Assembly: GCA_018433865.1 (NCBI GenBank)
Contig: JAHDQJ010000006.1
Span: 124,001 to 188,000 of the forward strand
DNA length: 64,000 bases
Reading direction: 5' to 3'
DNA from: Spirochaetales bacterium
GTDB taxonomy: Bacteria > Spirochaetota > Spirochaetia > Sphaerochaetales > Sphaerochaetaceae
Shown here: positions 34,085 through 42,295 of the stretch, piece after piece
How the letters are laid out: each line of letters opens with the position of its first letter
Position numbering within the stretch: position 1 is the stretch's first letter
The notes under the pieces: generated by a model
What the model saw: only the letters and a program-made list of their open reading frames with translations
What the model was told of the DNA's origin: nothing
Database searches by the model: none
Program-made: the position numbers and the translations under genes

Positions 34085-35701
34085 ATGACAGACTTTGGCA
34101 TTTTGGGGCTGATACCCCCGGTACTTACCATTGCGTTGGCGTTCATCACCAAGGATGTCGTCATCTCCTTGTTCCTGGGCATTTTGTCGGGAACCTTGAT
34201 CGTCGCGGGAGGCAATCCGTTTGCCGCCTTGGTGAATCTCTCCGATGTTGTCGCCGGATCGTTGAATGATGGGTGGAACATCAGGATATTCCTCTTCTGT
34301 GCGCTCTTGGGAGGCTTGGTGGGCCTTTTGTCGAAGACCGGTGCCGCGAAGGCGTTCGGCCGTTGGGCCGCAAGCCGGATCAAGACAGGAAAGGCGAGCC
34401 TCCTGATGACTTGGCTGTTCGGCCTGATCATCTTCATCGATGACTACTTCAACAGCCTCGCCGTCGGAACCGTGATGCGTCCCATCACCGACAAGAATGG
34501 AATCCCACGTGCAAAACTGGCGTATATCCTGGATTCGACTGCAGCTCCCGTGTGTATCATCGCTCCCGTTTCAAGCTGGGTCATCACCGTGATGTCGATC
34601 GTCAAGGGATCCGAAGGATTCGAAAGCTTGGGCATGACCGAGTTCGAGTTCTTCATCAGGTCCATCCCCTATAATCTCTATGCGTTGCTGACGATCATCA
34701 TGGTTCTGGTCATCGTGCTCACCAACAGGGATTTCGGCCCGATGGCAGCATCGAACCGCTACCATGAGACGACCGGAAGCCTCTACAACCAAGCGTACGG
34801 CGATGCTCCCGGAGAGGTCGCCGATGTAGCGGGCAGTGATCGCGCGAAACCGATAGACATGCTCTTCCCGATCATCGTATTGATCATCAGCGCAGTGACG
34901 TTCTTCCCCGTGACCACGTGGCTCATGTCGATCGATGGCGAGAGCATCACATCGTTCGGCCAGGCGATGGGAAGCATGAGCTTCTCCGATGCGTTTGCCA
35001 ACACCGATGCCTCATACGCACTGTTCTACTCAGTCATCTTCACACTGACGATCACCTTCATCTACTACTTCGCACGGCGACTGTTCACGATCAAGAGTGC
35101 TTCGGAGGCTTTCAAGGAAGGACTCGGCTCGATGGTCCCCGCGTTGCTGATCCTCACGATGGCTTGGACCATCGGTTCGATCATCAAGTCCTCCCCCGAG
35201 GATGGCGGACTCGGTTTGGCTTCCTTCCTCTCCGATGCGGTCGTTGCAGGCGGCTTCCCGCTCGCGTTGGTTCCGATGATCGTGTTCGCTCTCTCCGCGT
35301 TGATCGCGTTCTCCACAGGAACCTCCTGGGGTACTTTCGCGATCATGATTCCGATCACGATGCCGATCATCGCAGGTCTGGCGAAGGCAAAGGGCATGCC
35401 GATCGAGGGAATGGCCAATGCCATGTTCCTCGGCGTGAGTGCAGTGCTTGGCGGTTCCGTGTTCGGTGACCATGCCTCCCCGATCTCCGATACCACCATC
35501 CTCTCTTCCACCGGAGCGAGCTGTCCTCACCTTGAGCACGTCTCGACACAGATGCCGTATGCTCTGTTCGTGGCCGTATGTTCACTGTTCGGCTTCCTGA
35601 TCGGAGGACTTTTCCTGAATGCCGTTCTTGCGTGGATTGCTGCAGTGGCACTGTTTGTCGTGGGGATGATCTTTCTCCCCCGTATCTACCGAAAGGCCTG
35701 A
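34085..35701 (+). CDS. nhaC: NhaC-family Na+/H+ antiporter
   Basis: The start is the ATG at 34085, with GGGAG 9 nt upstream. The 538-residue membrane protein is of the NhaC type, with about 12 helices and the conserved LIIFIDDYFNSLAVGTVMRPITDK, LDSTAAPVCIIAPVSSWV, STGTSWGTFAIMIPITMPI and GGSVFGDHASPISDTTILSSTGASC blocks. The family exchanges Na+ for H+, or in relatives malate/lactate or amino acids. The long 200-nt leader contains short G/C repeats, but I recognise no riboswitch in it. Confidence 0.9.
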   Translation: MTDFGILGLIPPVLTIALAFITKDVVISLFLGILSGTLIVAGGNPFAALVNLSDVVAGSLNDGWNIRIFLFCALLGGLVGLLSKTGAAKAFGRWAASRIKTGKASLLMTWLFGLIIFIDDYFNSLAVGTVMRPITDKNGIPRAKLAYILDSTAAPVCIIAPVSSWVITVMSIVKGSEGFESLGMTEFEFFIRSIPYNLYALLTIIMVLVIVLTNRDFGPMAASNRYHETTGSLYNQAYGDAPGEVADVAGSDRAKPIDMLFPIIVLIISAVTFFPVTTWLMSIDGESITSFGQAMGSMSFSDAFANTDASYALFYSVIFTLTITFIYYFARRLFTIKSASEAFKEGLGSMVPALLILTMAWTIGSIIKSSPEDGGLGLASFLSDAVVAGGFPLALVPMIVFALSALIAFSTGTSWGTFAIMIPITMPIIAGLAKAKGMPIEGMANAMFLGVSAVLGGSVFGDHASPISDTTILSSTGASCPHLEHVSTQMPYALFVAVCSLFGFLIGGLFLNAVLAWIAAVALFVVGMIFLPRIYRKA

Positions 35702-35706
35702 GTACA

Positions 35707-35741
35707 TGGTAGAATGGCTCCATGAATACACTCATGGAGCC
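35707..35741 (+). promoter_or_regulatory. extended -10 promoter and start-codon hairpin of manA
   Basis: The extended -10 TGGTAGAAT (35707-35715) ends 6 nt before the manA ATG, so transcription should start at the A of ATG. The same ATG lies in the left arm of a perfect 10-bp hairpin, GGCTCCATGA (35716-35725)/TCATGGAGCC (35732-35741). That hairpin can form only in read-through RNA from nhaC, where it would hide the start codon. It could also terminate nhaC, but the run after it is only CTTCTCT. Confidence 0.6.
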
Positions 35742-36942
35742 TTCTCTGCGTTTGGTCCCGATCGTACCGAAAGTACAGCACTATCCATGGGGGGATGATC
35801 GGTTCATCCCCTCCCTGCTGAGAAAACAGCAGGATGGCCGGCCTTGGGCCGAACTGTGGTTCGGTACCCATCCGGGAGGTGAATCCACACTGCCCGATGG
35901 AGGACTGCTCGGTGATTTCCTCCGTTCCCACGTCGCCGAGTTCCTTGGCGAGCCGTTGGTGAAACGGTATGGAAGGGATATTCCCTTCTTGCTGAAAGTC
36001 CTTGCGATCGCAAAGCCCCTGTCGTTGCAGGTCCACCCCTCTGCGTCCCAAGCACAGGCCGGTTATGCTGCAGAGCTGCCGGTGCATGTCGACCTTCCTC
36101 GAGAGCTGTGGAACTACAAGGATGACAAGCAGAAAGCTGAGGTCCTCTATGCGTTGACTCCGGTCACCGCGATGTGCGGCTTTCTCCCTGTCGATCGCAT
36201 CCGTGAGAACCTGAAACGTGTCGTTCCCAGCCAATTACCGTTGTTGTTTCCCTTTCTCACGGAAGAATCGGGTGAAGCGGATGAGGTGCTCCTCCAGAAG
36301 TTCTTCACGACCCTCTATACCCTGGAAGATGAGAAGCGCTCAGTGCTCCTTGATGAGCTTCGGCAACACTTGAAAGCAGAGGGCGAGGATTACGGCCAGT
36401 GGTTGTCTCCCGAGGACATCGCCAGACGCTGCCTTGTCGATTATCCTGGGGATCCGGGTGTCCTGGCACCTTTCTTCCTCCATGTGCTCCATCTCAACAG
36501 CGGTGAAGCGATATTCCTCGAACCAAGGACATTGCATGCCTATGTGAAGGGGCACGGAATCGAGCTGATGACCAATAGTGACAATGTGCTGCGGGGTGGG
36601 CTCACCACGAAGAAGGTGGACGTACCGGAGCTGATCAAGACCCTCTCGTTCCGCGTGCATCAACCTTCGCTCTGTCCCCAGGTCCGAGACGTGGACAACA
36701 GGATCAACATACTTGCTCCGACCGATGATTTCATCTTGGGGGTGTTCGACCAAGGAAGTACCTTCGTGAACCGCAGGAACTCGATCGAGTTCCTCTTCTG
36801 TACAGAAGGATCGGCTCGGATTGTCTGTGAGGCGGTCGAGCACGAGATGCATGGAGGTCAGTGCGTCGTGCTCGGATACGGGGCAGGACCGTATCGCGTG
36901 ACGGTACAGGGAACGCTCTTCAGCGCCTCGGTTCCCGGTTGA
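35722..36942 (+). CDS. manA: mannose-6-phosphate isomerase, class I
   Basis: This 406-residue type I phosphomannose isomerase interconverts mannose 6-phosphate and fructose 6-phosphate. Zinc ligands and active-site blocks are visible: PLSLQVHPS, WNYKDDKQKAEV, IFLEPRTLHAYVKG and ELMTNSDNVLRGGLTTKKVDV. The catalytic Arg lies in NVLRGGLT. No Shine-Dalgarno sequence precedes the ATG at 35722, and a -10 box lies 6 nt before it. A second in-frame ATG at 35734 is also without a ribosome site. Confidence 0.92.
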   Translation: MNTLMEPSLRLVPIVPKVQHYPWGDDRFIPSLLRKQQDGRPWAELWFGTHPGGESTLPDGGLLGDFLRSHVAEFLGEPLVKRYGRDIPFLLKVLAIAKPLSLQVHPSASQAQAGYAAELPVHVDLPRELWNYKDDKQKAEVLYALTPVTAMCGFLPVDRIRENLKRVVPSQLPLLFPFLTEESGEADEVLLQKFFTTLYTLEDEKRSVLLDELRQHLKAEGEDYGQWLSPEDIARRCLVDYPGDPGVLAPFFLHVLHLNSGEAIFLEPRTLHAYVKGHGIELMTNSDNVLRGGLTTKKVDVPELIKTLSFRVHQPSLCPQVRDVDNRINILAPTDDFILGVFDQGSTFVNRRNSIEFLFCTEGSARIVCEAVEHEMHGGQCVVLGYGAGPYRVTVQGTLFSASVPG

Positions 36943-36960
36943 TATGCCACGACGGTTCCA

Positions 36961-36969
36961 TGCTATAGT
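36961..36969 (+). promoter_or_regulatory. extended -10 of cyuA, predicted leaderless
   Basis: TGCTATAGT ends 6 nt before the ATG at 36976. TTGATA (36939-36944) lies 19 nt upstream of the hexamer, slightly long for a -35 spacing. No Shine-Dalgarno sequence is present. Confidence 0.55.
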
Positions 36970-36975
36970 ACACGT

Positions 36976-38286
36976 ATGGATGGACAACAATTCTTACGAT
37001 TGCTCAAGAGGGAATTGATGATTGCCATGGGGTGCACCGAACCTGCCGCGGCAGCGTTGTCAGGAGCCAAGGCATGTGCATTGCTCGGCTTACCGGTGGA
37101 GCGCCTGGCAGTACGGGCAAGTCGGGACATGGTGAAGAACGCAATGGGTGTCGGGTTGCCGAACTGTTCGATGCGCGGTATCCAAGCAGCTGTCGCGTTG
37201 GGTGCCGCAGGAGGGGATGTGACCAAGGGCTTGGGAATCCTCTCTGAGATCAGCGAGGAGCAGCAATCCCGTGCGATCCGATTGGCAACGGAAGGAAAGG
37301 TTTCGCTTGCCTTGGCTGATGATGTGCCTCCCGTCTATATTTCCGTGACGGCCTATGGAGGAGAGCACTCTTGTGAAGCCGTCATCAGCGGTGAACACAG
37401 CCGCTTCGCATACTTGCGGCGTGATGATGACGTGTTGCTCTCCCTCGTGCTTGCGAGCAAGGATGAGCGCCCCCAGCATGATGATATCACCAGCGACATG
37501 ATTGCGAATCTCTCGCTTGCGGAGATCGTGCATGCAGCCGATTCCATAGATCCTGAAGAATTCTTGTTCGTGCTACAGGGAGCGCACACGAATCTTGCCA
37601 TCGCCGAACATGCGATGGATGCTGAGTATGGACTTCGGGTGGGAAAGACGATGGGAATGGATATCCCGGAACCTCCTTCGACGATCGGTGATGCGTATGC
37701 CTTGGGAGCAGCCTTGGCAGCAGCCGCATCCGATGCGAGGATGGCCGGCTGTCCACTTCCCGTGGTGATCAACAGCGGGAGCGGAAACCAAGGGATCACC
37801 GTCTCGGTTCCTGTCCTCATCATGGCGAGGTTCCTCGATACGGATGAGGATCACCTGATCCGTGCGCTGTGCATCAGCCACTTGGTCGCACTGGTGCTCA
37901 CCGCGAAGAAGGATCGTCTCTCTGCGCTGTGCGGAGCGTTCACCGCGGCGATCGGTACCGCATGTGCCCTGGCATACCTGCAGGGAGGGAATGTGGAAGC
38001 GATGGACCGGGCGGTGAACAATATGGTGGGGAACCTGACGGGTATCATCTGCGATGGAGCGAAGGGAACCTGTGCGTTGAAGATCTACTCATCGGTCGAG
38101 GCTGCTGCGATCAGCTGCCGTCTCGCGCTTGCGGGTGTCTCGCCACGGGATGAATCGGGAATCGTGGGGAAGGATGCACTGCAGAGCTTTTCCTATCTGA
38201 CGCAGATCAGTCATGAAGGAATGGAACAGACGGATCGGACGATACTCGCCATCATGATGGGAAAGCAGGAGCAGTGCAATTTATGA
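36976..38286 (+). CDS. cyuA: CyuA/YhaM-type L-cysteine desulfidase (UPF0597)
   Basis: The 436-residue protein belongs to the UPF0597 family of [4Fe-4S] lyases, related to L-serine dehydratase alpha. Signatures include MGCTEPAAAALSGAKA, NCSMRGIQAAVALGAAGG, INSGSGNQGITVSVPV and ICDGAKGTCALKI; the cysteines of MGCTEP, ICDGAKGTC and the central region are candidate cluster ligands. CyuA degrades L-cysteine to pyruvate, ammonia and sulfide in anaerobes. The next gene overlaps by ATGA. Serine as substrate cannot be excluded. Confidence 0.87.
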   Translation: MDGQQFLRLLKRELMIAMGCTEPAAAALSGAKACALLGLPVERLAVRASRDMVKNAMGVGLPNCSMRGIQAAVALGAAGGDVTKGLGILSEISEEQQSRAIRLATEGKVSLALADDVPPVYISVTAYGGEHSCEAVISGEHSRFAYLRRDDDVLLSLVLASKDERPQHDDITSDMIANLSLAEIVHAADSIDPEEFLFVLQGAHTNLAIAEHAMDAEYGLRVGKTMGMDIPEPPSTIGDAYALGAALAAAASDARMAGCPLPVVINSGSGNQGITVSVPVLIMARFLDTDEDHLIRALCISHLVALVLTAKKDRLSALCGAFTAAIGTACALAYLQGGNVEAMDRAVNNMVGNLTGIICDGAKGTCALKIYSSVEAAAISCRLALAGVSPRDESGIVGKDALQSFSYLTQISHEGMEQTDRTILAIMMGKQEQCNL

Positions 38287-38888
38287 GATATGTCGCGATA
38301 GACTTTGAAACCGCAAACAATGAGACGATCAGCGCCTGTTCCGTCGGCTTGGCGAAGATGGAGGATGGAAAGGTAGTGGATTCGTTCTATAGCTTGATCA
38401 ATCCCCCTTCCTCGTACTTCTCGCCGATGAACATCTCGATACATGGCATCCGGCCGGAGGATGTGAGCGATGCCCCGTCCTTCGAGGACATCTGGCCTGA
38501 TATGCTCATGTTCATCGGAGAGCACCTGCTGATTGCCCACAATGCTCCTTTCGACATCGGGATCCTCCGGGCGATGTTGCAGTGGTATGGACTTCCGATA
38601 CCGCCTCTTCGCTACACCTGTACCGTACGGATAAGCCGGAAAGTCTGGCCTGATCTTCCGAGTCACAAGTTGACCGACCTCTCCCGGCTGTTCGGGTTCG
38701 ACTACCAGGCGCACCACGCCCTTGAGGATGCGGTCAACTGCGGGTTGGTCTTCCACAAGGCTTGTCCCTGTCAGGATGAGCATGACGCAGCCATCTACCT
38801 CATGGAACAGGGAATCAGGTTCCAGAGGATGACCGGCGGGCTTGCTCCGCTTGAACCCCCGCAAGAGCAGGGCGGCTTCCTCTTGTAA
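38283..38888 (+). CDS. DEDDh 3'-5' exonuclease (DNA polymerase III epsilon-like)
   Basis: The start is the ATG at 38283 in an ATGA overlap with cyuA; AGGAG lies about 12 nt upstream. The 201-residue protein carries all DEDDh residues: AIDFETAN (Asp, Glu), AHNAPFDIGIL (Asp) and HHALEDAVN (His, Asp). It is short, with no polymerase-binding domain seen, so it is a stand-alone proofreading- or RNase T-like exonuclease. A link to cysteine catabolism is not apparent; the overlap suggests only co-expression. Confidence 0.9.
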   Translation: MRYVAIDFETANNETISACSVGLAKMEDGKVVDSFYSLINPPSSYFSPMNISIHGIRPEDVSDAPSFEDIWPDMLMFIGEHLLIAHNAPFDIGILRAMLQWYGLPIPPLRYTCTVRISRKVWPDLPSHKLTDLSRLFGFDYQAHHALEDAVNCGLVFHKACPCQDEHDAAIYLMEQGIRFQRMTGGLAPLEPPQEQGGFLL

Positions 38889-38905
38889 TTGTTGCATCAT
38901 TGTCC

Positions 38906-38934
38906 TTGCGGTAAGTTCAAGGGAATGGTATCAT
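38906..38934 (+). promoter_or_regulatory. rubrerythrin promoter
   Basis: TTGCGG (38906-38911), a 17-nt spacer and an extended -10 TGGTATCAT (hexamer 38929-38934) lie about 50 nt upstream of the start. TTATTGTAATCAATT follows at 38935-38949, with ATTG/CAAT arms. It is only a loose match to a PerR box. Confidence 0.65.
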
Positions 38935-38983
38935 TTATTGTAATCAATTCAGAGTAACCACAGAATTTTACATGGAGGAAGAG

Positions 38984-39526
38984 ATGGAACTCAAAGGATC
39001 CAGGACTGAGAAAAACCTGCACGACGCATTCGCCGGAGAATCGATGGCTCGCAACAAGTATAGTTATTGGGCAAGCAAGGCACGCAAGGAAGGCTACGAG
39101 CAGATCGCAAACCTCTTCGAGGAGACCGCGAACAATGAGCGCATGCATGCCAAGATTTGGTTCAAGTTCTTGCAAGAGGGTGGTGATATCGCCGACACTG
39201 CAACCAACCTGAAGATGGCGGCCGAAGGTGAGCACTATGAGTGGACTGACATGTACGCCGGTTTCGCCAAGGTCGCTCGTGAGGAAGGCTTCAACAAGAT
39301 CGCAGCCCTGTTCGAAGGCGTGGCGAAAATCGAGAAGGAGCACGAAGCAAGGTACCTTGCACTGCTGAAGAACGTCGAGGACGGCGTGGTGTTCTCCCGC
39401 GACGGCGAGCAGATCTGGAAGTGCGGCGTCTGCGGACACATCCATATCGGCAAGAAAGCTCCCGAGGTATGCCCGATCTGTGCGCATCCGAAGGCTCATT
39501 TCGAGATCGCAGCACGTAACTATTGA
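38984..39526 (+). CDS. rbr: rubrerythrin
   Basis: The start is the ATG at 38984, 6-7 nt after GGAGGAAG; an ATG at 38972 overlaps the ribosome site. The 180-residue protein has a ferritin-like di-iron domain (E19 and the NNERMH motif near residue 52, then EGEHYEW and [10 protein letters not shown]). A C-terminal rubredoxin domain has CGVCG and CPIC. It reduces hydrogen peroxide to water with electrons from NAD(P)H through rubredoxin-type carriers. It has its own promoter and terminator. Confidence 0.96.
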   Translation: MELKGSRTEKNLHDAFAGESMARNKYSYWASKARKEGYEQIANLFEETANNERMHAKIWFKFLQEGGDIADTATNLKMAAEGEHYEWTDMYAGFAKVAREEGFNKIAALFEGVAKIEKEHEARYLALLKNVEDGVVFSRDGEQIWKCGVCGHIHIGKKAPEVCPICAHPKAHFEIAARNY

Positions 39527-39546
39527 TCCGTCCGGGTTGCAAAGGG

Positions 39547-39573
39547 AAAGGGGCGTTCCGTACGCCCCTTTCT
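39547..39573. terminator. bidirectional terminator between rbr and the aldo-keto reductase gene
   Basis: AAAGGGGCGT (39547-39556) pairs perfectly with ACGCCCCTTT (39562-39571) over a 5-nt loop. The A and T tracts at the ends of the stem let it work for both convergent genes. Confidence 0.88.
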
Positions 39574-39609
39574 GTGTGCTCAGTCAGGGTTTCTGGTTCG
39601 GCTTTTCCG

Positions 39610-40734
39610 CTATCTTGCAGGTGTCTGCCGGCCGAGATAACCGGAGATCTCTGCCAACCTCTTGATGATGGGCAGTTTCTGGGTGCACAGCCGCTCACAC
39701 TTGCCACACGCGATGCACTTGGTTGCCCAAGAAGGATCGACTCCCCAATGATTCTTCATCCTCGTGAACATCTGTTTCTCATCGCCGTTGCTGAGGATGA
39801 GCATGTTGTATGAGTCGAGAAGCTGTGGGATCGGGATGTCCTGGGGGCAAGAGTCGCAGTACGCGCAGGTGGTGCACAGGGAATTGAGTTCGCTCGTCAG
39901 ATGCTTGGCCAACTCATCGAGCAACTCCTCGGGCGCCTCCTTGAGATTGTCCGCAGCAAGGACGTTCTCCTCAACCTCCTCGACCGTGCTGAAACCGGGA
40001 ATCGCGAGGGTCGCCTTGTTCTGGCTCAGGATGAACTTCAAGGCGGAGACCGCAAGGGAGTCGTCGCCCTGCTTGAGGAATGAGAAGTATTCCGGATGGG
40101 CGGGTATGATGCCTCCGCCAAGCGGATTCATCGTCACGATACCCAGGTTCGCCTCATGGCAGGCATCTATTCCCTTCTGCCGATAGGCGAAGTTGATCGC
40201 ATTGTATCCCAGGGTCACTCCTTCGAATATCCCATCGTTGGCAACCTGCGCGATCTCCTCGCCCCTGAGGTGTGTGGTGAAACAGATATGGCTGATCAAT
40301 CCCTCCTTCTGTGCCTCCCGGGCTCCCTCGAGCACGCCGCCTTTCTTGAGATACTCTCGGTAATCCTCGAGCGTCTTCACAGACCACATGTTGTAGAAGT
40401 CGATGTGATCCACTCCGAGCCGTCGCAGGGACTGGTCGATCATTTTCCTCGCTTCCTTCGCCGTCCTCGCATTCCACAAGCCGCACTTGGTCGATACGTA
40501 GAAGGAATCTCGGCTCATGCTCTTGAACGCCTCTCCGAAGATCTTCTCGCTGGTGTCGTCACAATACCCGGGTGCAGTATCGAAATAGTTGACTCCCAGT
40601 TCATGTGCCCTGTGGACCACTGCGATCGCACGCGACCAGTCATCGGTGGCGTAGTCCTCCTTGCGGAAGCGCATGCCTCCCATCCCGATAACCGAAACAT
40701 GTTTTCCTGTCTTGCCGTATGGCCTGTAGATCAT
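39610..40734 (-). CDS. aldo/keto reductase with C-terminal [4Fe-4S] domain
   Basis: The 374-residue protein has an NAD(P)H-binding TIM barrel with the aldo-keto reductase set (NYFDTAPGYCDDTSEK with D/Y, the Lys in VSTKCGL, then GVDHIDFYNMW). A ferredoxin-like C-terminus follows (CTTCAYCDSCP, then CIACGKCERLC). It probably uses iron-sulfur clusters to accept or donate electrons as well as the pyridine nucleotide. Members are common in strict anaerobes and their substrates are unknown. The gene stands alone on the minus strand. Confidence 0.88.
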   Translation of the reverse strand: MIYRPYGKTGKHVSVIGMGGMRFRKEDYATDDWSRAIAVVHRAHELGVNYFDTAPGYCDDTSEKIFGEAFKSMSRDSFYVSTKCGLWNARTAKEARKMIDQSLRRLGVDHIDFYNMWSVKTLEDYREYLKKGGVLEGAREAQKEGLISHICFTTHLRGEEIAQVANDGIFEGVTLGYNAINFAYRQKGIDACHEANLGIVTMNPLGGGIIPAHPEYFSFLKQGDDSLAVSALKFILSQNKATLAIPGFSTVEEVEENVLAADNLKEAPEELLDELAKHLTSELNSLCTTCAYCDSCPQDIPIPQLLDSYNMLILSNGDEKQMFTRMKNHWGVDPSWATKCIACGKCERLCTQKLPIIKRLAEISGYLGRQTPAR

Positions 40735-40767
40735 CCTGGGGAACCTCCTGGACCAGAATCAAAGAGA

Positions 40768-40791
40768 GGGGAGACCCTCGAGAGTCTCCCC
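40768..40791 (-). terminator. terminator after the CoA-disulfide reductase region
   Basis: GGGGAGAC (40768-40775) pairs with GTCTCCCC (40784-40791) over an 8-nt loop. On the minus strand a T/C-rich stretch follows (TCTCTTTGATTC). Confidence 0.65.
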
Positions 40792-40843
40792 ACATCAGCA
40801 GGGAACGTATCTCCACCCTGCGGTCAGTATACCATGGTGCGTA

Positions 40844-42295
40844 TCAGATGAACAGGTTGACCGAACTTTCCGATGCCGCCTCGTAATAGGTCGCCACGCC
40901 ACCGATCTCCACGCCATCGAGCAACTCGAACGCGGGAATGCCCATGATGTCCATCGACATCTGGCATGCCACCATCCGTATCCCCGCCATGCGGGCCTGG
41001 GTATACATGGATCGCAACTGGTCGACATGCTTCTGTTTCATCCGCTTCTTCATGAGCTTCGGCCCGATCCCTCCGAAATTGATCTGCGAGAGGGAAAGGT
41101 CATCCATGCCCTTCGGGAGCATCATCCCGAACATCTTGCCCATGAAATCCTTCTTCACCTTTCCCGTCTTCTTCGTGCGCAGGACAGTCAGGCCCCAGAA
41201 CGTGAAGAACATGGTCACCTTCCTGCCGGTTGCCGCTGCCCCGTTCGCGAGGACGAAGGCCGCAAGCACCCTGTCCATGTCATTCGAGAAGACGATGATC
41301 GATGCTCCATCCTGTGCGGGTGCTGCCGCGGTTGAGCCTTGGGCAGACATCTTGCCGATTCCCTTCTCGAGAACCGCCTCGATCGTTCCCTCCTTGGTCT
41401 CAAGCGATACCAATCGGTTACCGGTCAAGCGGCTCCAAGATTGCACGTCCTTGCTGAATCCGGGATCGGTGGCCAAGACTCGCAACAGGTCTCCCGGACT
41501 CAACGAATCCATCGTCTTCTTCATGGTGATGATCGGTCCGGGGCATTGCAAGCCACATGCATCCACCAACTTGACCGTGTCGGACTGCGGGGCACGCGGA
41601 CTGCCGTCCTCTTCTCCGGGATGCGGTGTGAAGAGGGCAAACTGCGCATGTTCGGGATGCTCGAGCGCCTCAAGCTCATTGGTGACCGCTTGCCAGGTCT
41701 TGTACCCTCCGGTGAGATTGTAGGTGTCGGAGAATCCATGGTGGGCGAGCATGCGTTGTGCAAGGTATCCCCGGACGCCGATGGCACAGAAGAGGATGAG
41801 CGGACGATCCTTCGGAATCTCGTCAAGGCGTGAGCGGATCTGTGTATGGGGGATGTTCACCGCCGAAGGGATCGATCCGAGATCGAACTCTTCCTCGGTC
41901 CTGACGTCGAGCAGGAATGCTCCCGATTCCCTCATGGGCGCTACCTTGTCCCACGTGACAAGCCGTGTCACCCCGTCGAGGACGTTCTGTGCGATGAATC
42001 CGACCATGTTCAACGGATCCTTCGCACTGGAGAAGGGAGGAGCATAAGCCTGTTCGAACTCGGCAAGGTCGTGGATGGTCCCCTCCTTTCCGATAAGTGC
42101 GGCCAGCACATCGATGCGCTTGTCGACTCCGTCGTACCCGACCGCCTGACCGCCGTAAAGCCGCCCTGTCTGTGGGTCATACAGGATCTTCAGTGCCAAT
42201 TGCAGGGCATTCGGATAGTAGCCTGCATGGCTTCCCGCGTGGGTGATCACCTCTGCATACGGGATTTGTACTGTTTTCAACTGCTTGCCGGTCAT
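40844..42295 (-). CDS. C-terminal part of a split CoA-disulfide reductase fusion (dimerisation, rhodanese, TusA, DsrE)
   Basis: From the ATG at 42295 this reads 483 residues. About 110 residues of the pyridine-nucleotide-disulfide reductase dimerisation domain come first, then a rhodanese domain with catalytic C170 (LFCAIGVRG), a TusA/SirA domain (CGLQCPGP, C247/C251) and a DsrE-like domain with C444. The first domain continues the oxidoreductase encoded immediately upstream: FDLTAAS ends one frame and GMTGKQ opens the other, and a single missing base near 42298 explains the break. No Shine-Dalgarno sequence precedes 42295, but stop and ATG overlap as ATGA. It is either a frameshifted gene or a split pair made by coupling. 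Confidence 0.82.
   Translation of the reverse strand: MTGKQLKTVQIPYAEVITHAGSHAGYYPNALQLALKILYDPQTGRLYGGQAVGYDGVDKRIDVLAALIGKEGTIHDLAEFEQAYAPPFSSAKDPLNMVGFIAQNVLDGVTRLVTWDKVAPMRESGAFLLDVRTEEEFDLGSIPSAVNIPHTQIRSRLDEIPKDRPLILFCAIGVRGYLAQRMLAHHGFSDTYNLTGGYKTWQAVTNELEALEHPEHAQFALFTPHPGEEDGSPRAPQSDTVKLVDACGLQCPGPIITMKKTMDSLSPGDLLRVLATDPGFSKDVQSWSRLTGNRLVSLETKEGTIEAVLEKGIGKMSAQGSTAAAPAQDGASIIVFSNDMDRVLAAFVLANGAAATGRKVTMFFTFWGLTVLRTKKTGKVKKDFMGKMFGMMLPKGMDDLSLSQINFGGIGPKLMKKRMKQKHVDQLRSMYTQARMAGIRMVACQMSMDIMGIPAFELLDGVEIGGVATYYEAASESSVNLFI

Noticed and set aside
38935-38949. PerR box before rubrerythrin
   Set aside because: TTATTGTAATCAATT matches only about 8 of 14 positions of the known consensus.
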